Assembly: GCF_024347415.1 (NCBI RefSeq) | Contig: NZ_AP025476.1 | Coordinates: 1,860,001 to 1,924,000, forward strand | DNA: 64,000 bases | DNA from: Vibrio crassostreae | GTDB taxonomy: Bacteria; Pseudomonadota; Gammaproteobacteria; Enterobacterales; Vibrionaceae | Reading direction: 5' to 3' | In this document: positions 21,203 through 30,206 of the stretch, piece by piece | Numbering within the stretch: position 1 is the first letter of the stretch | Layout: each line of letters begins with the position of its first letter | Position numbers and translations under genes: made by a program | Notes under the pieces: generated by a model | Seen by the model: only the letters and a program-made list of their open reading frames with translations | What the model was told of the DNA's origin: nothing | Database searches by the model: none

Positions 21203-21819
21203 TGAAGCTGATAAAGACTGTATTTCCGCTTTGTATCATGGTTGTCTCTGCCAATGTTTTAGCTGAAACAAGCGATGAAGAATTTGAATATCGAGCTCTT
21301 CCTGAGATCACACAAATTTATGATCTCGAAGATGATGATAATGATGGAGTAATCAATGCTAGAGATCTATGTCCCGATACGCAAATGGGTGCTGAGATAG
21401 ATAACGACGGTTGTGGTTCATATTTCGAATCTTCAGAAAAGAAAGAGCTCCACATACTCTTTGCTAATAACTCTACGGAGATCAACCCGGTTTTCTTAGG
21501 GCAGATACGCCAAATGGCTGCGTTTTTGAAGCGTTACGAGAGTACATCGATTGAATTGCAAGGTTATGCCAGCAAAGTAGGTAACGCAGCACACAACCTA
21601 AAGCTTTCAAAAGAACGTGCATCGCATGTCAGACGTGCGCTGATCAGCAACGGTATTCAGCCATCTAGAGTCAACATTGTCGGTCATGGTGATTCTGAAT
21701 TCAGCAGTGATGATACCCAAATCAATCACGCACTACATCGAAAAGTTGTCGCTTCCGTTGTTGGATTTAAGGGTAATATCAAAGAAGAATGGCACATTTT
21801 CACCAAAATTAAAAAGTAA
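21202..21819 (+). CDS. OmpA-family protein with TSP3-like calcium motif
   Basis: A 205-residue exported protein. Signal peptide is residues 1-21 (ending VLA/E). Residues about 43-58 (DDDNDGVINARDLCPDT) are a thrombospondin type 3-like acidic calcium motif seen as the linker of many OmpA proteins. Residues about 82-185 form an OmpA C-terminal peptidoglycan-binding domain (LQGYASKVGNAAHNLKLSKERA, VNIVGHGDSE). There is no beta-barrel. The start codon overlaps the TolC stop (TAATG), so the two are translationally coupled. OmpA-like proteins often accompany TolC in adhesin secretion loci; a role in anchoring the secretion channel to peptidoglycan is inference. Confidence 0.85.
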   Translation: MKLIKTVFPLCIMVVSANVLAETSDEEFEYRALPEITQIYDLEDDDNDGVINARDLCPDTQMGAEIDNDGCGSYFESSEKKELHILFANNSTEINPVFLGQIRQMAAFLKRYESTSIELQGYASKVGNAAHNLKLSKERASHVRRALISNGIQPSRVNIVGHGDSEFSSDDTQINHALHRKVVASVVGFKGNIKEEWHIFTKIKK

Positions 21820-21835
21820 GCTCTCCCCTGCTTTT

Positions 21836-21877
21836 ACCATACTGAAACGTTATCTTAAGTTAACGTTTCAGTATGGT
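21836..21877. terminator. Perfect 17-bp inverted repeat after tolC-ompA
   Basis: ACCATACTGAAACGTTA (21836-21852) is exactly complementary to TAACGTTTCAGTATGGT (21861-21877), with an 8-base loop TCTTAAGT. It starts 16 bp after the ompA stop. No U-run follows on either strand, so it may be a Rho-independent-like stop of low efficiency, an RNA-stability hairpin or a protein site. Confidence 0.55.
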
Positions 21878-21955
21878 GATAATTCCTTGAATAGCATATA
21901 CCTAAGCCGTCTATAATGTTAATCTTGCCACGTTATCAACATAGAGAATTAATCC

Positions 21956-22306
21956 ATGAGCAAACTAACAGCTGATACTCAAGCAAATCTAGAACTTTTC
22001 GTTTCTGAAACACAGGAAACTAAACTGGTATGGGGCCTTCGCAACGAAGAAGGTTGGCTAGCATGTGACTCAAGTGAATTCGAAAACAGCGAAGTGATGC
22101 CGTTCTGGTCTTCAAAAGAAGATGCTCAGACTCACAACGTTGAAGAGTGGGCTGACTTCGAAGTATTAGAAATTCCACTAGATATCTTTGTAGAAGATTG
22201 GTTACTAACTCTTGCTGAAGACGGCGTTCTTGTTGGTACTAACTGGAATGCAACATTAGAAGGCAAAGAACTTGAGCCTTCTGACCTAGCGAAATTATAC
22301 ATCTAA
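21956..22306 (+). CDS. DUF2750 domain protein
   Basis: A 116-residue acidic cytoplasmic protein with no signal peptide or membrane segment. The pattern of an N-terminal helix, then VWGLRNEEGWLACDS, MPFWSSKEDAQ and a C-terminal VEDWLLTLAEDGVLVGTNWN is that of the DUF2750 family, common in Vibrio and other gammaproteobacteria. Function is unknown. It stands alone between two inverted repeats and has its own ribosome-binding region (AGAGAA upstream of ATG 21956). Confidence 0.75.
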   Translation: MSKLTADTQANLELFVSETQETKLVWGLRNEEGWLACDSSEFENSEVMPFWSSKEDAQTHNVEEWADFEVLEIPLDIFVEDWLLTLAEDGVLVGTNWNATLEGKELEPSDLAKLYI

Positions 22307-22312
22307 TTTCTG

Positions 22313-22343
22313 ATATCGGTCGCGCGAATCGTGCGACCGATAT
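22313..22343 (+). terminator. Hairpin after the DUF2750 gene
   Basis: ATATCGGTCGC (22313-22323) pairs with GCGACCGATAT (22333-22343) around a 9-base loop, 6 bp after the stop codon. The stem is GC-rich and well placed for a terminator, but the following bases are not a clear U-run. Confidence 0.5.
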
Positions 22344-22468
22344 ACCTCTGATTAGTATCAACAAATTAGAGACCTACCTCGCATAACCTTATAGCTATAG
22401 AATTCAAAATTTGAAGCAATATCAAACTAATAATAGAATATCGTTCTTTATCTGATTGATAGTCTCTT

Positions 22469-24496
22469 GTGATTCACTCCTTTTTTGTTACCTTTCTGCT
22501 ATTCATTAGCTTTTGTTCTTATAGCCAAGTATTACCGTCAGATCGTGACCAAAACTCATCAATCTATGCTTCCCATTTAAGCCCTACTCCTAATGCTGAT
22601 TGGAACGCGCTTTATCTTTCTACTTTAAACCACTCTCCTGAGCGCGCATTAAACATGTTGCAAACACGCTATATCGGGTCAACGAGTTACGGAGATAAGC
22701 TTTACCTTGCGTCTCTTCTCTATAAATACATGAGCCACCGAGATCAGCCGTTCTACGGAATCGCTTCAAACGACAGTGACTACCAAGCGATAGAAGCAGC
22801 GTTTATTTCTGCTCTTATGAAAGACGGCAAAGGCCAATATGAGGAAGCACAACAAGGCTTTTTAACACTTTTGGCGAAAATGCAATCTCGCAGCGATTTA
22901 GCTGGAAAAGCATTGCTAAAGTACCAGCTATGCCGATCACTTAACGAGCAAGCTAAATATCATCAAGCTAACTATTACTGTTCTGCGCTTCAATCAGATT
23001 TATATAACATCGCTGACCCAGTATTGCCAAAGTTTGGAACTTATCGAGTCATTGCAAACAATCACCATTTTCGAAGTGACTATCAAGCAGCACTAGATAC
23101 CTACCTATCACTGATAAATGTCTTCCCACAAGGACATGATATTTCGGGAGTTTACAACGATGTAGGTAACTTGCTCAAAGAATTAAAGCAATATGAAAAA
23201 TCGGCTGAGTATCTACATGAAGCTCTAACTCTCAGAGAAAACGCTTCAGATTTAATGAAAGCACAAGTGCATCACAGCCTTGCGGATCTCAACCTTAACC
23301 AAGAGCAAAGTGACCTAGCAATTCACCACTTTCAGACAGCAAGAACACTACTGAGCTCGTCATCACATAGCTACGGTATCGCACTAACAAGTCTTGGCTT
23401 AGGAAAAGCGTACACTCAAACGAAAGATTATGATTTGGCGCGAACCTACTTGGTCGAATCTCTATCGGCTTCGAGCGAACTGAGCAATGATGTCATTCGT
23501 ATCAATGCTTACTTGGCTATCAGCGATATGTTTGAAGAACAAAAATTGCCAACGGAAGCGCTCAACTATGCTCAACAAGCGCTAGGATTAGCGGAACAAG
23601 TCGCAAGGCATAAATACATAACGCAGTCACTTCTACAGCTTTCTGATATTAATCAATCACTCAACGATTACCAACAAGCTTTCTATTTTTACCAGCGATA
23701 CTCATCAATACAAATGGAAGCTAGAGACATCGACAATCGACTCGCACTCGAAGCCCTCGGCCTGACGCATGCCGAATATGAGCAGGAACTTGAGAACTCT
23801 TTCCTGACACATCAGACGAAACTCGACCGCGTTCAAATTGAAAAAATGGAACATCAAAGATGGATGTACAACATCGTTGTTATTCTGTTGCTTTGTGCTG
23901 CAAGCTTTACGGTATTGGTAAACAAAACGGTTCGCGCAAAAGCCGCAATTGATGGCTTAACGAAAGCATATAGCCGAACTGAGATAATTCGAAGAATCAA
24001 AAGAGTGAAACGCTGTAAAGGGATGGAAAAACAGCATGTGCTCGTGCTGCTCGATCTAGATAATTTTAAGAAGATTAATGATGAGCATGGGCACCCTACC
24101 GGTGATCGAGCACTGATCCATATTAGTGAGAAAATTAGAAAACACTTAGTAAATGGTGAATTGTTTGGTCGCTTAGGGGGAGAAGAATTTGTCATCATGC
24201 TAACCGATACCACACCAGCAGAGGTACGAGAACGCGTTGAAGAATTACACTACGCCATTTCCAGCACTGTCTTCTTATCAGAAAGCAAAAAGTCACTTAA
24301 TGTGACCGCGAGTTTTGCTTATCTAGCAACCTCAAACGCATTAAGTGACTTTGATGACTTGTATTCAGTGCTTGACCAAGCGCTCTATCAAGCCAAAAGC
24401 AACGGCCGAAACTGCATTATTGATGCCTATAACGAGCCGATTGATTTACCTGAGATTATTTATTCTCAGCCTGTTTGCGAACCAACTCAGCCATAA
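22469..24496 (+). CDS. TPR-containing membrane-bound GGDEF diguanylate cyclase
   Basis: A 675-residue protein, GTG start. It has an N-terminal signal peptide ([15 protein letters not shown]), a long alpha-helical periplasmic sensor built of tetratricopeptide-like repeats (about residues 70-440), one transmembrane helix at about 464-487 ([18 protein letters not shown]) and a cytoplasmic GGDEF domain (about 490-655). The signature GGEEF is at 570-574, with the [10 protein letters not shown] metal-binding segment upstream, so it should make c-di-GMP from two GTP. The RxxD product-inhibition site expected just before GGEEF is absent, so feedback inhibition is probably weak. The last 41 bp overlap the convergent queC 3' end. 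c-di-GMP from such enzymes is what keeps LapA-type adhesins on the surface, but a specific link to the nearby adhesin is only inference. Confidence 0.88.
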   Translation: MIHSFFVTFLLFISFCSYSQVLPSDRDQNSSIYASHLSPTPNADWNALYLSTLNHSPERALNMLQTRYIGSTSYGDKLYLASLLYKYMSHRDQPFYGIASNDSDYQAIEAAFISALMKDGKGQYEEAQQGFLTLLAKMQSRSDLAGKALLKYQLCRSLNEQAKYHQANYYCSALQSDLYNIADPVLPKFGTYRVIANNHHFRSDYQAALDTYLSLINVFPQGHDISGVYNDVGNLLKELKQYEKSAEYLHEALTLRENASDLMKAQVHHSLADLNLNQEQSDLAIHHFQTARTLLSSSSHSYGIALTSLGLGKAYTQTKDYDLARTYLVESLSASSELSNDVIRINAYLAISDMFEEQKLPTEALNYAQQALGLAEQVARHKYITQSLLQLSDINQSLNDYQQAFYFYQRYSSIQMEARDIDNRLALEALGLTHAEYEQELENSFLTHQTKLDRVQIEKMEHQRWMYNIVVILLLCAASFTVLVNKTVRAKAAIDGLTKAYSRTEIIRRIKRVKRCKGMEKQHVLVLLDLDNFKKINDEHGHPTGDRALIHISEKIRKHLVNGELFGRLGGEEFVIMLTDTTPAEVRERVEELHYAISSTVFLSESKKSLNVTASFAYLATSNALSDFDDLYSVLDQALYQAKSNGRNCIIDAYNEPIDLPEIIYSQPVCEPTQP

Positions 24497-25151
24497 TGCT
24501 TTCGCGATCACCTAGGTAATCGTTAAGGCCAACTTTACGTAATTCACACGCAGGACAATCGCCACAACCATTGCCGATAACGCCGTTGTAGCAAGTCAGG
24601 GTTTTGTTACGAACAAGCTCGAGTGCTGAGTATTGGTCGGCCAACGCCCATGTCTCAGCCTTGTTCAACCACATTAGTGGTGTTTTGATATCAAGCTGCC
24701 TGTCCATACCTTGCACTAACGCAGAGTTCATCGCTTTCACGAAGTCATTGCGACAATCAGGGTAGCCAGAGAAGTCTGTTTCACACACACCGGTAATCAC
24801 AGTTTCAGCGCCGATTTGGTACGCGTAAATACCAGCCAGCGTTAAGAAAAGAATATTACGACCAGGAACGAATGAGTTCGGTAAACCATTCTCTTGAAGC
24901 TCGTGTGATACTGGAATATCGTCACGCGTTAGAGAGCTGATCGCTAGCTCATTCAACAGAGTCACATCCATCACTTTATGTGCTTTCACACCCAGTTCTT
25001 TTGACAATGACTCAGCCACTTCAATCTCTAATCGGTGGCGCTGACCATAATCAAATGTAATCGCATGAACCTCGTCATACTCTTTTAATGCTTGAACAAG
25101 ACATGTTGTTGAGTCTTGACCACCACTGAATACTACAACTGCTTTTTTCAT
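24456..25151 (-). CDS. queC: 7-cyano-7-deazaguanine synthase QueC
   Basis: A 231-residue enzyme converting 7-carboxy-7-deazaguanine to preQ0 with ATP and ammonia, in queuosine biosynthesis. Visible: ATP-pyrophosphatase loop SGGQDST near the start, [10 protein letters not shown], and the C-terminal zinc site [12 protein letters not shown] chose ATG 25151 because TAGGA sits 6 nt upstream; an ATG two codons earlier abuts it. It lies downstream of queE on the same strand (62-bp gap), so the two are likely co-transcribed. Its 3' end overlaps the convergent diguanylate cyclase gene. Confidence 0.96.
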   Translation of the reverse strand: MKKAVVVFSGGQDSTTCLVQALKEYDEVHAITFDYGQRHRLEIEVAESLSKELGVKAHKVMDVTLLNELAISSLTRDDIPVSHELQENGLPNSFVPGRNILFLTLAGIYAYQIGAETVITGVCETDFSGYPDCRNDFVKAMNSALVQGMDRQLDIKTPLMWLNKAETWALADQYSALELVRNKTLTCYNGVIGNGCGDCPACELRKVGLNDYLGDRESIMAELVRKQAENK

Positions 25152-25187
25152 TTCCATTCCTACCTAAAACTGACGAGCTATCTACAA

Positions 25188-25220
25188 TCTAACCAACTAT
25201 GCGCTCTAACCAACTATGCG
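25188..25220. repeat. 16-bp tandem duplication across the queE stop codon
   Basis: TCTAACCAACTATGCG occurs at 25188-25203 and again at 25205-25220, period 17. The second copy contains the queE stop (complement of 25214-25216); the first is a downstream echo. It is a short recent duplication and does not alter the protein. Confidence 0.85.
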
Positions 25221-25882
25221 ATGCTTAAATACTTGTGAGTTTGGATTGATAAACGCCAATTGCGCTCAATGCAGGTATCAATACAAAGCTGCGTCGCGCG
25301 ATCTTTTTGGCTAATCGGTTGCAATGCGATCACAGTGTCGCTCGAAACATCTGCTCGCTCTAGTAAAGCATCTAGCTGTTCGATGTCTTTTCCTGTTCCT
25401 ACTGGATGTTTAATCTCATTAGCGCGTTGTAAGGCACTATCTAAAATTTCCAGTTTCGCTTTCATTGCCACCTTCGGTGACACCGTAACCCAAGTATCAC
25501 TTGTTGCTTTAACTTCTGACGTACCGCTAGTCTCAATCTGACAACGACAACCGTGTTGCTCAAACGCTTGAGTAAGAGGGACAAGATCATAAATGCACGG
25601 CTCACCACCAGTAATCACAATGTGTTTAGCCGTGTAACCTTGCTTGATATATTCATTGACGATTCCTTGGGCATCAATGGCTGACCAAGTGGGTGAATCC
25701 TCTGTCTTAAGCATGATATCGCCAAGGCTAGTTTCATCTTCTGGCAATGCTTCCCAAGTCTGTTTGGTGTCACACCAAGAACAGCCAACCGGGCAAATTT
25801 GCAGACGAACAAAAACAGCAGGAACGCCAGTAAACACGCCCTCGCCTTGGATGGTTTCAAACATTTCATTAATCTTGTACAA
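25214..25882 (-). CDS. queE: 7-carboxy-7-deazaguanine synthase QueE (radical SAM)
   Basis: A 222-residue radical SAM enzyme that converts 6-carboxytetrahydropterin to 7-carboxy-7-deazaguanine, the step before QueC. Visible: MFETIQGEGVFTG substrate region, the iron-sulfur cluster cysteines C30, C34 and C37 in CPVGCSWCDT, ITGGEP SAM-binding segment at about 105-110, and a conserved ETSGT. Length is typical. It precedes queC on the same strand and is divergent from the HAD phosphatase gene. Confidence 0.95.
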   Translation of the reverse strand: MYKINEMFETIQGEGVFTGVPAVFVRLQICPVGCSWCDTKQTWEALPEDETSLGDIMLKTEDSPTWSAIDAQGIVNEYIKQGYTAKHIVITGGEPCIYDLVPLTQAFEQHGCRCQIETSGTSEVKATSDTWVTVSPKVAMKAKLEILDSALQRANEIKHPVGTGKDIEQLDALLERADVSSDTVIALQPISQKDRATQLCIDTCIERNWRLSIQTHKYLSIA

Positions 25883-26066
25883 CTTTCCCTCAGCTCAATC
25901 ATTTGATGAAATTAATCAACCGCAGACCTTAAAGCACTTACCTCTTTTGGTCAAACAAATGAGTACTGATAAATCAGTTGATCAAAGCCCTAGCCTGAAG
26001 TTTCAAGTTCCCTTATCCTTTCGCCCATTAGATTTCGTTAGCTTTTAATTTTTAGTAAGGAACAAC

Positions 26067-26876
26067 ATGTACAAACTGATTGCTCTTGATATGGATGGCA
26101 CACTGCTTAACAGTGAAAAAGTGATTTCTCAAGAGAACAAAGACGCGATTGCTAAAGCTCGTGCTGCAGGTGTCAAAGTGGTTCTGGCTTCTGGCCGCCC
26201 TTTAGAAGGCATGCAGAGTAAGCTAGATGAGCTTTCAATCAACGGCGAAGATGACTTTGTGCTCTTCTACAACGGCTCTATGGTTCAGAATGTGTCGACA
26301 AAACAGATCATTCACAGCGAGATCAGCAATGGTAAAGCCGCGAAAGAAATCGCAGCACTTGCTAAGAAGCTTGGGGGTTACGTTCATGCATTCAGCAAGG
26401 TTCATGGTTTAATTACGCCAGAGAACAACGAGTACACGGGTATTGAAGCGCGTATTAATGGCTTAGATATTACCGAGTTCGACTTTTCTCAATTAGAAGA
26501 TGACCACGAAATCATCAAGACCATGATTGTCGCTGAACCCAGCAAGCTAACTGAAATCATCAGCAAGTTGCCACAAGAGCTCAAGACTCAGTTTACTATC
26601 GTGCAAAGTGCACCATTCTTCTTAGAGTTCCTAAACCCAAACTCAAACAAGGGTGTCGGTATCGAAGCCATTGCGAAACACTTAGGCATTAAAGCGGAAG
26701 AAGTAATCTGCATGGGTGACGCTGAAAACGATCACCATATGCTTGAATACGCTGGCCTTGGTATTGCAATGGACAACGCGATGGATGAAACCAAGAAAAT
26801 CGCCGATCACATTACCGCGAGTAACGACGACCATGGCGTAGCCGTAGCAATTGAAAAGTTTATCTTCAACTCATAA
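26067..26876 (+). CDS. yidA: Cof-type HAD-IIB sugar-phosphate phosphatase (YidA-like)
   Basis: A 269-residue cytoplasmic haloacid dehalogenase-family phosphatase. Motif I DMDGTLL (catalytic Asp at residues 8 and 10), motif II ASGRP, a C2-type cap domain in the middle, a KGVGIEAIAKHLG lysine motif III and motif IV MGDAENDHHML are all present. Length and layout match E. coli YidA, which dephosphorylates sugar phosphates; the true substrate is not readable from sequence. AAGGAA sits 6 nt upstream of the ATG. A strong terminator follows. Confidence 0.88.
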   Translation: MYKLIALDMDGTLLNSEKVISQENKDAIAKARAAGVKVVLASGRPLEGMQSKLDELSINGEDDFVLFYNGSMVQNVSTKQIIHSEISNGKAAKEIAALAKKLGGYVHAFSKVHGLITPENNEYTGIEARINGLDITEFDFSQLEDDHEIIKTMIVAEPSKLTEIISKLPQELKTQFTIVQSAPFFLEFLNPNSNKGVGIEAIAKHLGIKAEEVICMGDAENDHHMLEYAGLGIAMDNAMDETKKIADHITASNDDHGVAVAIEKFIFNS

Positions 26877-26905
26877 TCATTCGATTCTGTAAAATTAATA
26901 CTAAA

Positions 26906-26937
26906 AAGGCTGTGCACTGCACAGCCTTCTCTTTTTT
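26906..26937. terminator. Bidirectional Rho-independent terminator
   Basis: AAGGCTGTGC / GCACAGCCTT with a 3-base loop (26906-26928), followed by CTCTTTTTT on the plus strand and by TTTTTAG on the minus strand. It serves the convergent HAD phosphatase and NUDIX-PAP2 genes. Confidence 0.9.
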
Positions 26938-26953
26938 AAATGAGTCGTTTTAC

Positions 26954-28366
26954 TTAATTTCTAGCCCAAGGCAGACGAAATGCCACCACACCAAACAGAA
27001 TCAATATTGGGAAACGTAACGTTTCAATAATAAATGAAGCAATACCACTGAAAGAGACAAAACTTCCTGCCCAGCTAATCAGCAGATTTCCCGCTAACAG
27101 CATCGCCATCACTCCAACCACGATCTTGAATGAGAACTGACCGACCAAAGGTTTCGAGTCTGTTAACGTCACTAGGCATGCAATCGTCATCAAAATAGCC
27201 ACCCAGAATGAGAATGTAGGCAGTGGCCATATCACCGTGAGAACAATCGACAATAAGCATAATGCCCACCACACGCCCTTAGAACTCAATAAAACACTAA
27301 TATCAACATCTGGTTTTGCATCTAACCTCACGATGTGCCACGTCGTTAAGGCACCTAAGACGCCCCCCATTAATACATCACTAAAGAACGCACTGCCTGA
27401 ATACGACTTAAACAGCATGATCCAAAGTAAGCCAGCAAGCACAATCAATATTGATTTTTTTTCTAAGAGACGCTTTATTTTCCAAAAGACTAACAAGGTT
27501 AAGCTCACCCATAAAGCAGCCAGTAAACTTGGAAAACTATAGCCACTGCTCATTACCAACTTCAATGTTGGCAAGTAGGCATGCGGGCGTGGAAAACCAA
27601 AACCTTGATGTGCGATCAAAGTTAGCAGTGTCACCGAAATCAAAGTGAAGCCAAACTTCAACGCGAAGTTACGACCAAAACGCCACGCAATTAGCGGCAA
27701 TATCACGATGAAAACCCATGGCTTCGCTAACAAGTCAGTCAAAAGCACAGTATTCACGAACACGCTCGGCATTCTATCGAACGCGTTTTGAAGTGAAACA
27801 ATCCAGCTCAATTCAACTTGATGAACTTTCGGCGCCGCGCCCACCAGCTCAGTCACATAAGTCACCGGTTGATCTGTAGCAGATAAAAACAGTTCGTTAA
27901 TCTCAGACCACTGTTCTGGATAACGGTACTGGTTTGCTTCCAACTCAGTAGGAGGAAGTAACATCGCTCTGCTGACCTCTACTCCATAGTGAGGAGCAAA
28001 CCAGATAGGAAGTTCAAAACCACCTAGCTCATTTCGAGCTTGATAGCTGATCACTTCAGAATCAGAGACACAATCAAACACAACGGCGCTATCGGTGTAA
28101 CCCAGTACACCACCAACCGTTACCGACAAACCCGCCTCTTCCCACGTTTCACGTTGCGCCGCGACGGCTGGCGGCTCACCTGAAACCACAGTACCTCCAG
28201 GTAGAGACAATTGACCTGTGATCAACTCATCAACCAACACGATTTGGTTATCAGCACGTACTACACACAAAGCGCCCGCGATATGATCGGGCAAAGTATT
28301 GTTTGCCCAAGCGGAAGTAGTACTCAAAAGAGACAGTATGAAAACTAATAAATATCGAATAGCCAA
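26954..28366 (-). CDS. Exported NUDIX hydrolase fused to a degenerate PAP2-type membrane domain
   Basis: A 470-residue two-domain protein. Residues 1-21 are a signal peptide (ILSLLSTTSAWA), so the NUDIX domain (about 27-165) should lie in the periplasm. The NUDIX box is perfect: G58, E64, R72, E73, E76, E77, G79. From about 205 on there are repeated membrane helices that align with PAP2 phosphatases: RP at 260-261, GYSFPS at 275-280 and SDVLMGG at 329-335. However, the PSGH motif reads PSLL (279-282) and the SRxxxxxHxxxD motif has Tyr and Ala in place of Arg322 and His326, so both catalytic histidines are missing. The membrane half is therefore probably structural or ligand-binding and not a phosphatase. 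Substrate of the NUDIX part is unknown. Confidence 0.82.
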   Translation of the reverse strand: MAIRYLLVFILSLLSTTSAWANNTLPDHIAGALCVVRADNQIVLVDELITGQLSLPGGTVVSGEPPAVAAQRETWEEAGLSVTVGGVLGYTDSAVVFDCVSDSEVISYQARNELGGFELPIWFAPHYGVEVSRAMLLPPTELEANQYRYPEQWSEINELFLSATDQPVTYVTELVGAAPKVHQVELSWIVSLQNAFDRMPSVFVNTVLLTDLLAKPWVFIVILPLIAWRFGRNFALKFGFTLISVTLLTLIAHQGFGFPRPHAYLPTLKLVMSSGYSFPSLLAALWVSLTLLVFWKIKRLLEKKSILIVLAGLLWIMLFKSYSGSAFFSDVLMGGVLGALTTWHIVRLDAKPDVDISVLLSSKGVWWALCLLSIVLTVIWPLPTFSFWVAILMTIACLVTLTDSKPLVGQFSFKIVVGVMAMLLAGNLLISWAGSFVSFSGIASFIIETLRFPILILFGVVAFRLPWARN

Positions 28367-28438
28367 CGAGTTTACCTAAAAATGAGAGAAAAAGTTAAAG
28401 ACTGCTCTAGTGTAATCAAACACGCACAAAATCGCTGC

Positions 28439-28918
28439 CTACGTTTTGTGCAAAGCCTTCCTCATCCATTGAATGTGAGGTGTGAACCCCATTTTTTGAT
28501 AGAAGTCCTTGGCAGGTGAATTAAAGTCCCAAACCTCTACAAAGACTTGTTCTACCCCATAATCATCAAAAGTACTTTCAACTTTGTTAAACAACTTTTC
28601 AGCAATGGATTCTTTTCGATAATCAGGTAAGACAAACAGCTCATCGACACTCCCCATCGGCACTGGTTTACTCACCGTTGAGATAAGCTCACAAAAATGT
28701 CCAGAGATAAAACCAACAATGAGATCGCCTTTTAATGCCACATAAACCAAGCATTCAGGATCATCTAAGTATCGTGCAATGCTTTTTTCCTGCTCAATCT
28801 CTTCTGCCGTTTTAAAGTGCTCTGGGCTAGCAAGGTGGTGGTGATGATGTAGATCGAACATTAACTCGTTAAGTTGTTCCAAATCCGTGTGTTTTGCAGC
28901 CCTTAAAGTGACGTTCAT
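28439..28918 (-). CDS. GNAT-family N-acetyltransferase
   Basis: A 159-residue GCN5-related acetyltransferase. The acetyl-CoA-binding region is VDELFVLPDYRKESIAEKLF (about 90-110; a variant of the usual R-x-x-G-x-G/A loop), followed by the C-terminal VEVWDFNSPAKDFYQKMGF typical of the family. A run of five histidines is near residue 25. I prefer ATG 28918; the frame also opens six codons earlier at a TTG (28936) with no better ribosome site. Substrate unknown. It stands alone, 70 bp upstream of the NUDIX-PAP2 gene on the same strand. Confidence 0.82.
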   Translation of the reverse strand: MNVTLRAAKHTDLEQLNELMFDLHHHHHLASPEHFKTAEEIEQEKSIARYLDDPECLVYVALKGDLIVGFISGHFCELISTVSKPVPMGSVDELFVLPDYRKESIAEKLFNKVESTFDDYGVEQVFVEVWDFNSPAKDFYQKMGFTPHIQWMRKALHKT

Positions 28919-29031
28919 GACTATTGCGCTTCTCAAACCAAATTAATATCTAAACTGAGTCTAGTTTACTTGCCGTGAGTATCTATACAAGTTATTGAAT
29001 TAATTCATTGTTTGAAGTGCGTATTTTAGAT

Positions 29032-29056
29032 ACAAAAACGGCCACATTGCGTGGCC
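29032..29056 (-). terminator. Rho-independent terminator of the glycine-zipper lipoprotein gene
   Basis: On the minus strand GGCCAC-GCAAT-GTGGCC is followed by GTTTTTG. It lies 66 bp past the lipoprotein stop codon. Confidence 0.85.
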
Positions 29057-29121
29057 ATTCTGTGTGAATCATTTTGAATTAAACGAATATCGAAGCTGTG
29101 GTTTTTGCTGAAGCTGTCGCT

Positions 29122-29523
29122 TTATGCACCGTTATCTTCTTTATCTTCTTTGAGATCAGCAAGCTGTTGTTCTAGTTCAATAAGCTTAATTTCAGCCTCA
29201 ACTTCAGCAACTCGCTTTTCTGCATCTGTGCGATTGTCTTGCGCTAGGCCATCGGCAGTAACTTGGGTTCGTTGTGCGTTTCTTGCATCGTCCGTATCTT
29301 TCATTGAACCAGCAACACCACCGGTCACACCGCCTAATGCAGCACCCTTCACGGCTAAACTCGCATCTCCAGTTAGAGCGCCTGCTGTTGCTCCTAACAA
29401 AGCACCACCTACAGCACCACGATTACGTGCAGCATTCTCATTTTCGTTATCCATTGCTGGTGATGCGCAACCAGAAATAGTCACAATCAGTGTCGCTAAA
29501 AGAAAAGGTTTAGTGAATTTCAT
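29122..29523 (-). CDS. Glycine-zipper lipoprotein
   Basis: A 133-residue lipoprotein. Residues 1-19 form a lipoprotein signal (LIVTISGC, lipobox ISGC). Residues about 35-75 are a glycine-zipper segment (GAVGGALLGATAGALTG... GAALGGVTGGVAGS) of the YMGG/Rick-17kDa type, likely membrane-inserted. The C-terminal 50 residues are a charged coiled coil (EKRVAEVEAEIKLIELEQQLADLKEDKED). Probably outer-membrane associated; no specific function is known for this subgroup. It is monocistronic with its own terminator. Confidence 0.8.
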   Translation of the reverse strand: MKFTKPFLLATLIVTISGCASPAMDNENENAARNRGAVGGALLGATAGALTGDASLAVKGAALGGVTGGVAGSMKDTDDARNAQRTQVTADGLAQDNRTDAEKRVAEVEAEIKLIELEQQLADLKEDKEDNGA

Positions 29524-29691
29524 AGGAGTCTCGCTTAGTTCTTCGTTTGGAGTAAAGCCATCTTAAGCAGGTCCGTTAATGAGATAAATAAAGCCACGTT
29601 TAGACGATACATCATGTGCAGCTATGTATTATCCAGCCATCGTATAACTACTTAATGATACCTATCTTGAGATCGTTTTATCCTCACCAAC

Positions 29692-29715
29692 AAAAAGGCG
29701 ACCAATAAGGTCGCC
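29692..29715 (-). terminator. Rho-independent terminator
   Basis: On the minus strand GGCGACC-TTATT-GGTCGCC is followed by TTTTTG, 45 bp after the stop of the gene at 29760-30206. Confidence 0.9.
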
Positions 29716-29759
29716 TCAATCGCTCGTTCTCTATAATTCTTGTCTTTCAGATGTCGCTC

Positions 29760-30206
29760 TTAGTCATTGGACCAAAAGTTTTGCATATTTTCTGCACTAG
29801 GTGGCGGTCTTACACCGCAGTCTCGATAGTGGTGTTTATCACCAATCCCAAGGACCTTGCCACTTTCCTCATCGATCATAGCAGCCACTTTTACCCCGTC
29901 TCCCACATGGCGAGTCAACACGACAATTTCACCGGCTCTTTCAGACCTTACCGCCCCCAAGATTTGATATTCGTAGCGGCCTTTCCTTGAATTAACGATC
30001 ATCTTCGAGTTAATCGGGTCGGCTTCATACCCCACGCCAATATCAAAAACCGCTTGATAGAGATCGACGCCAGTTTTGGACACACACTTAAATACCTTGG
30101 GGTGACTCAAGGGTTCTAACAACGCTCTGCTCGCTTCATCCTTTGAAATACTGGCACTAGCAGCACCACTAACCAGTAAAGCAATCAACAAAAAGTAAGA
30201 TCGCAT
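29760..30206 (-). CDS. Small exported protein of unknown function
   Basis: A 148-residue protein with a clear signal peptide (FLLIALLVSGAASA, cleavage near residue 18). The mature part has exactly two cysteines, C41 and C130, which may form a disulphide in the periplasm, and a mixed beta pattern in the middle (YEYQILGAVRSE, GEIVVLTRHVGDG). I do not recognise the family. The start codon directly follows a hairpin and a run of six T, described separately. Confidence 0.7.
   Translation of the reverse strand: MRSYFLLIALLVSGAASASISKDEASRALLEPLSHPKVFKCVSKTGVDLYQAVFDIGVGYEADPINSKMIVNSRKGRYEYQILGAVRSERAGEIVVLTRHVGDGVKVAAMIDEESGKVLGIGDKHHYRDCGVRPPPSAENMQNFWSND

Noticed and set aside
25644..26048. Plus-strand frame of 134 codons opposite queE
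   Set aside because: Antisense to a strongly supported radical SAM gene.
29105..29566. Plus-strand frame of 153 codons opposite the glycine-zipper lipoprotein
   Set aside because: Ser/Ala-rich mirror of the Gly/Ala-rich true gene; the minus-strand gene has lipobox and terminator.
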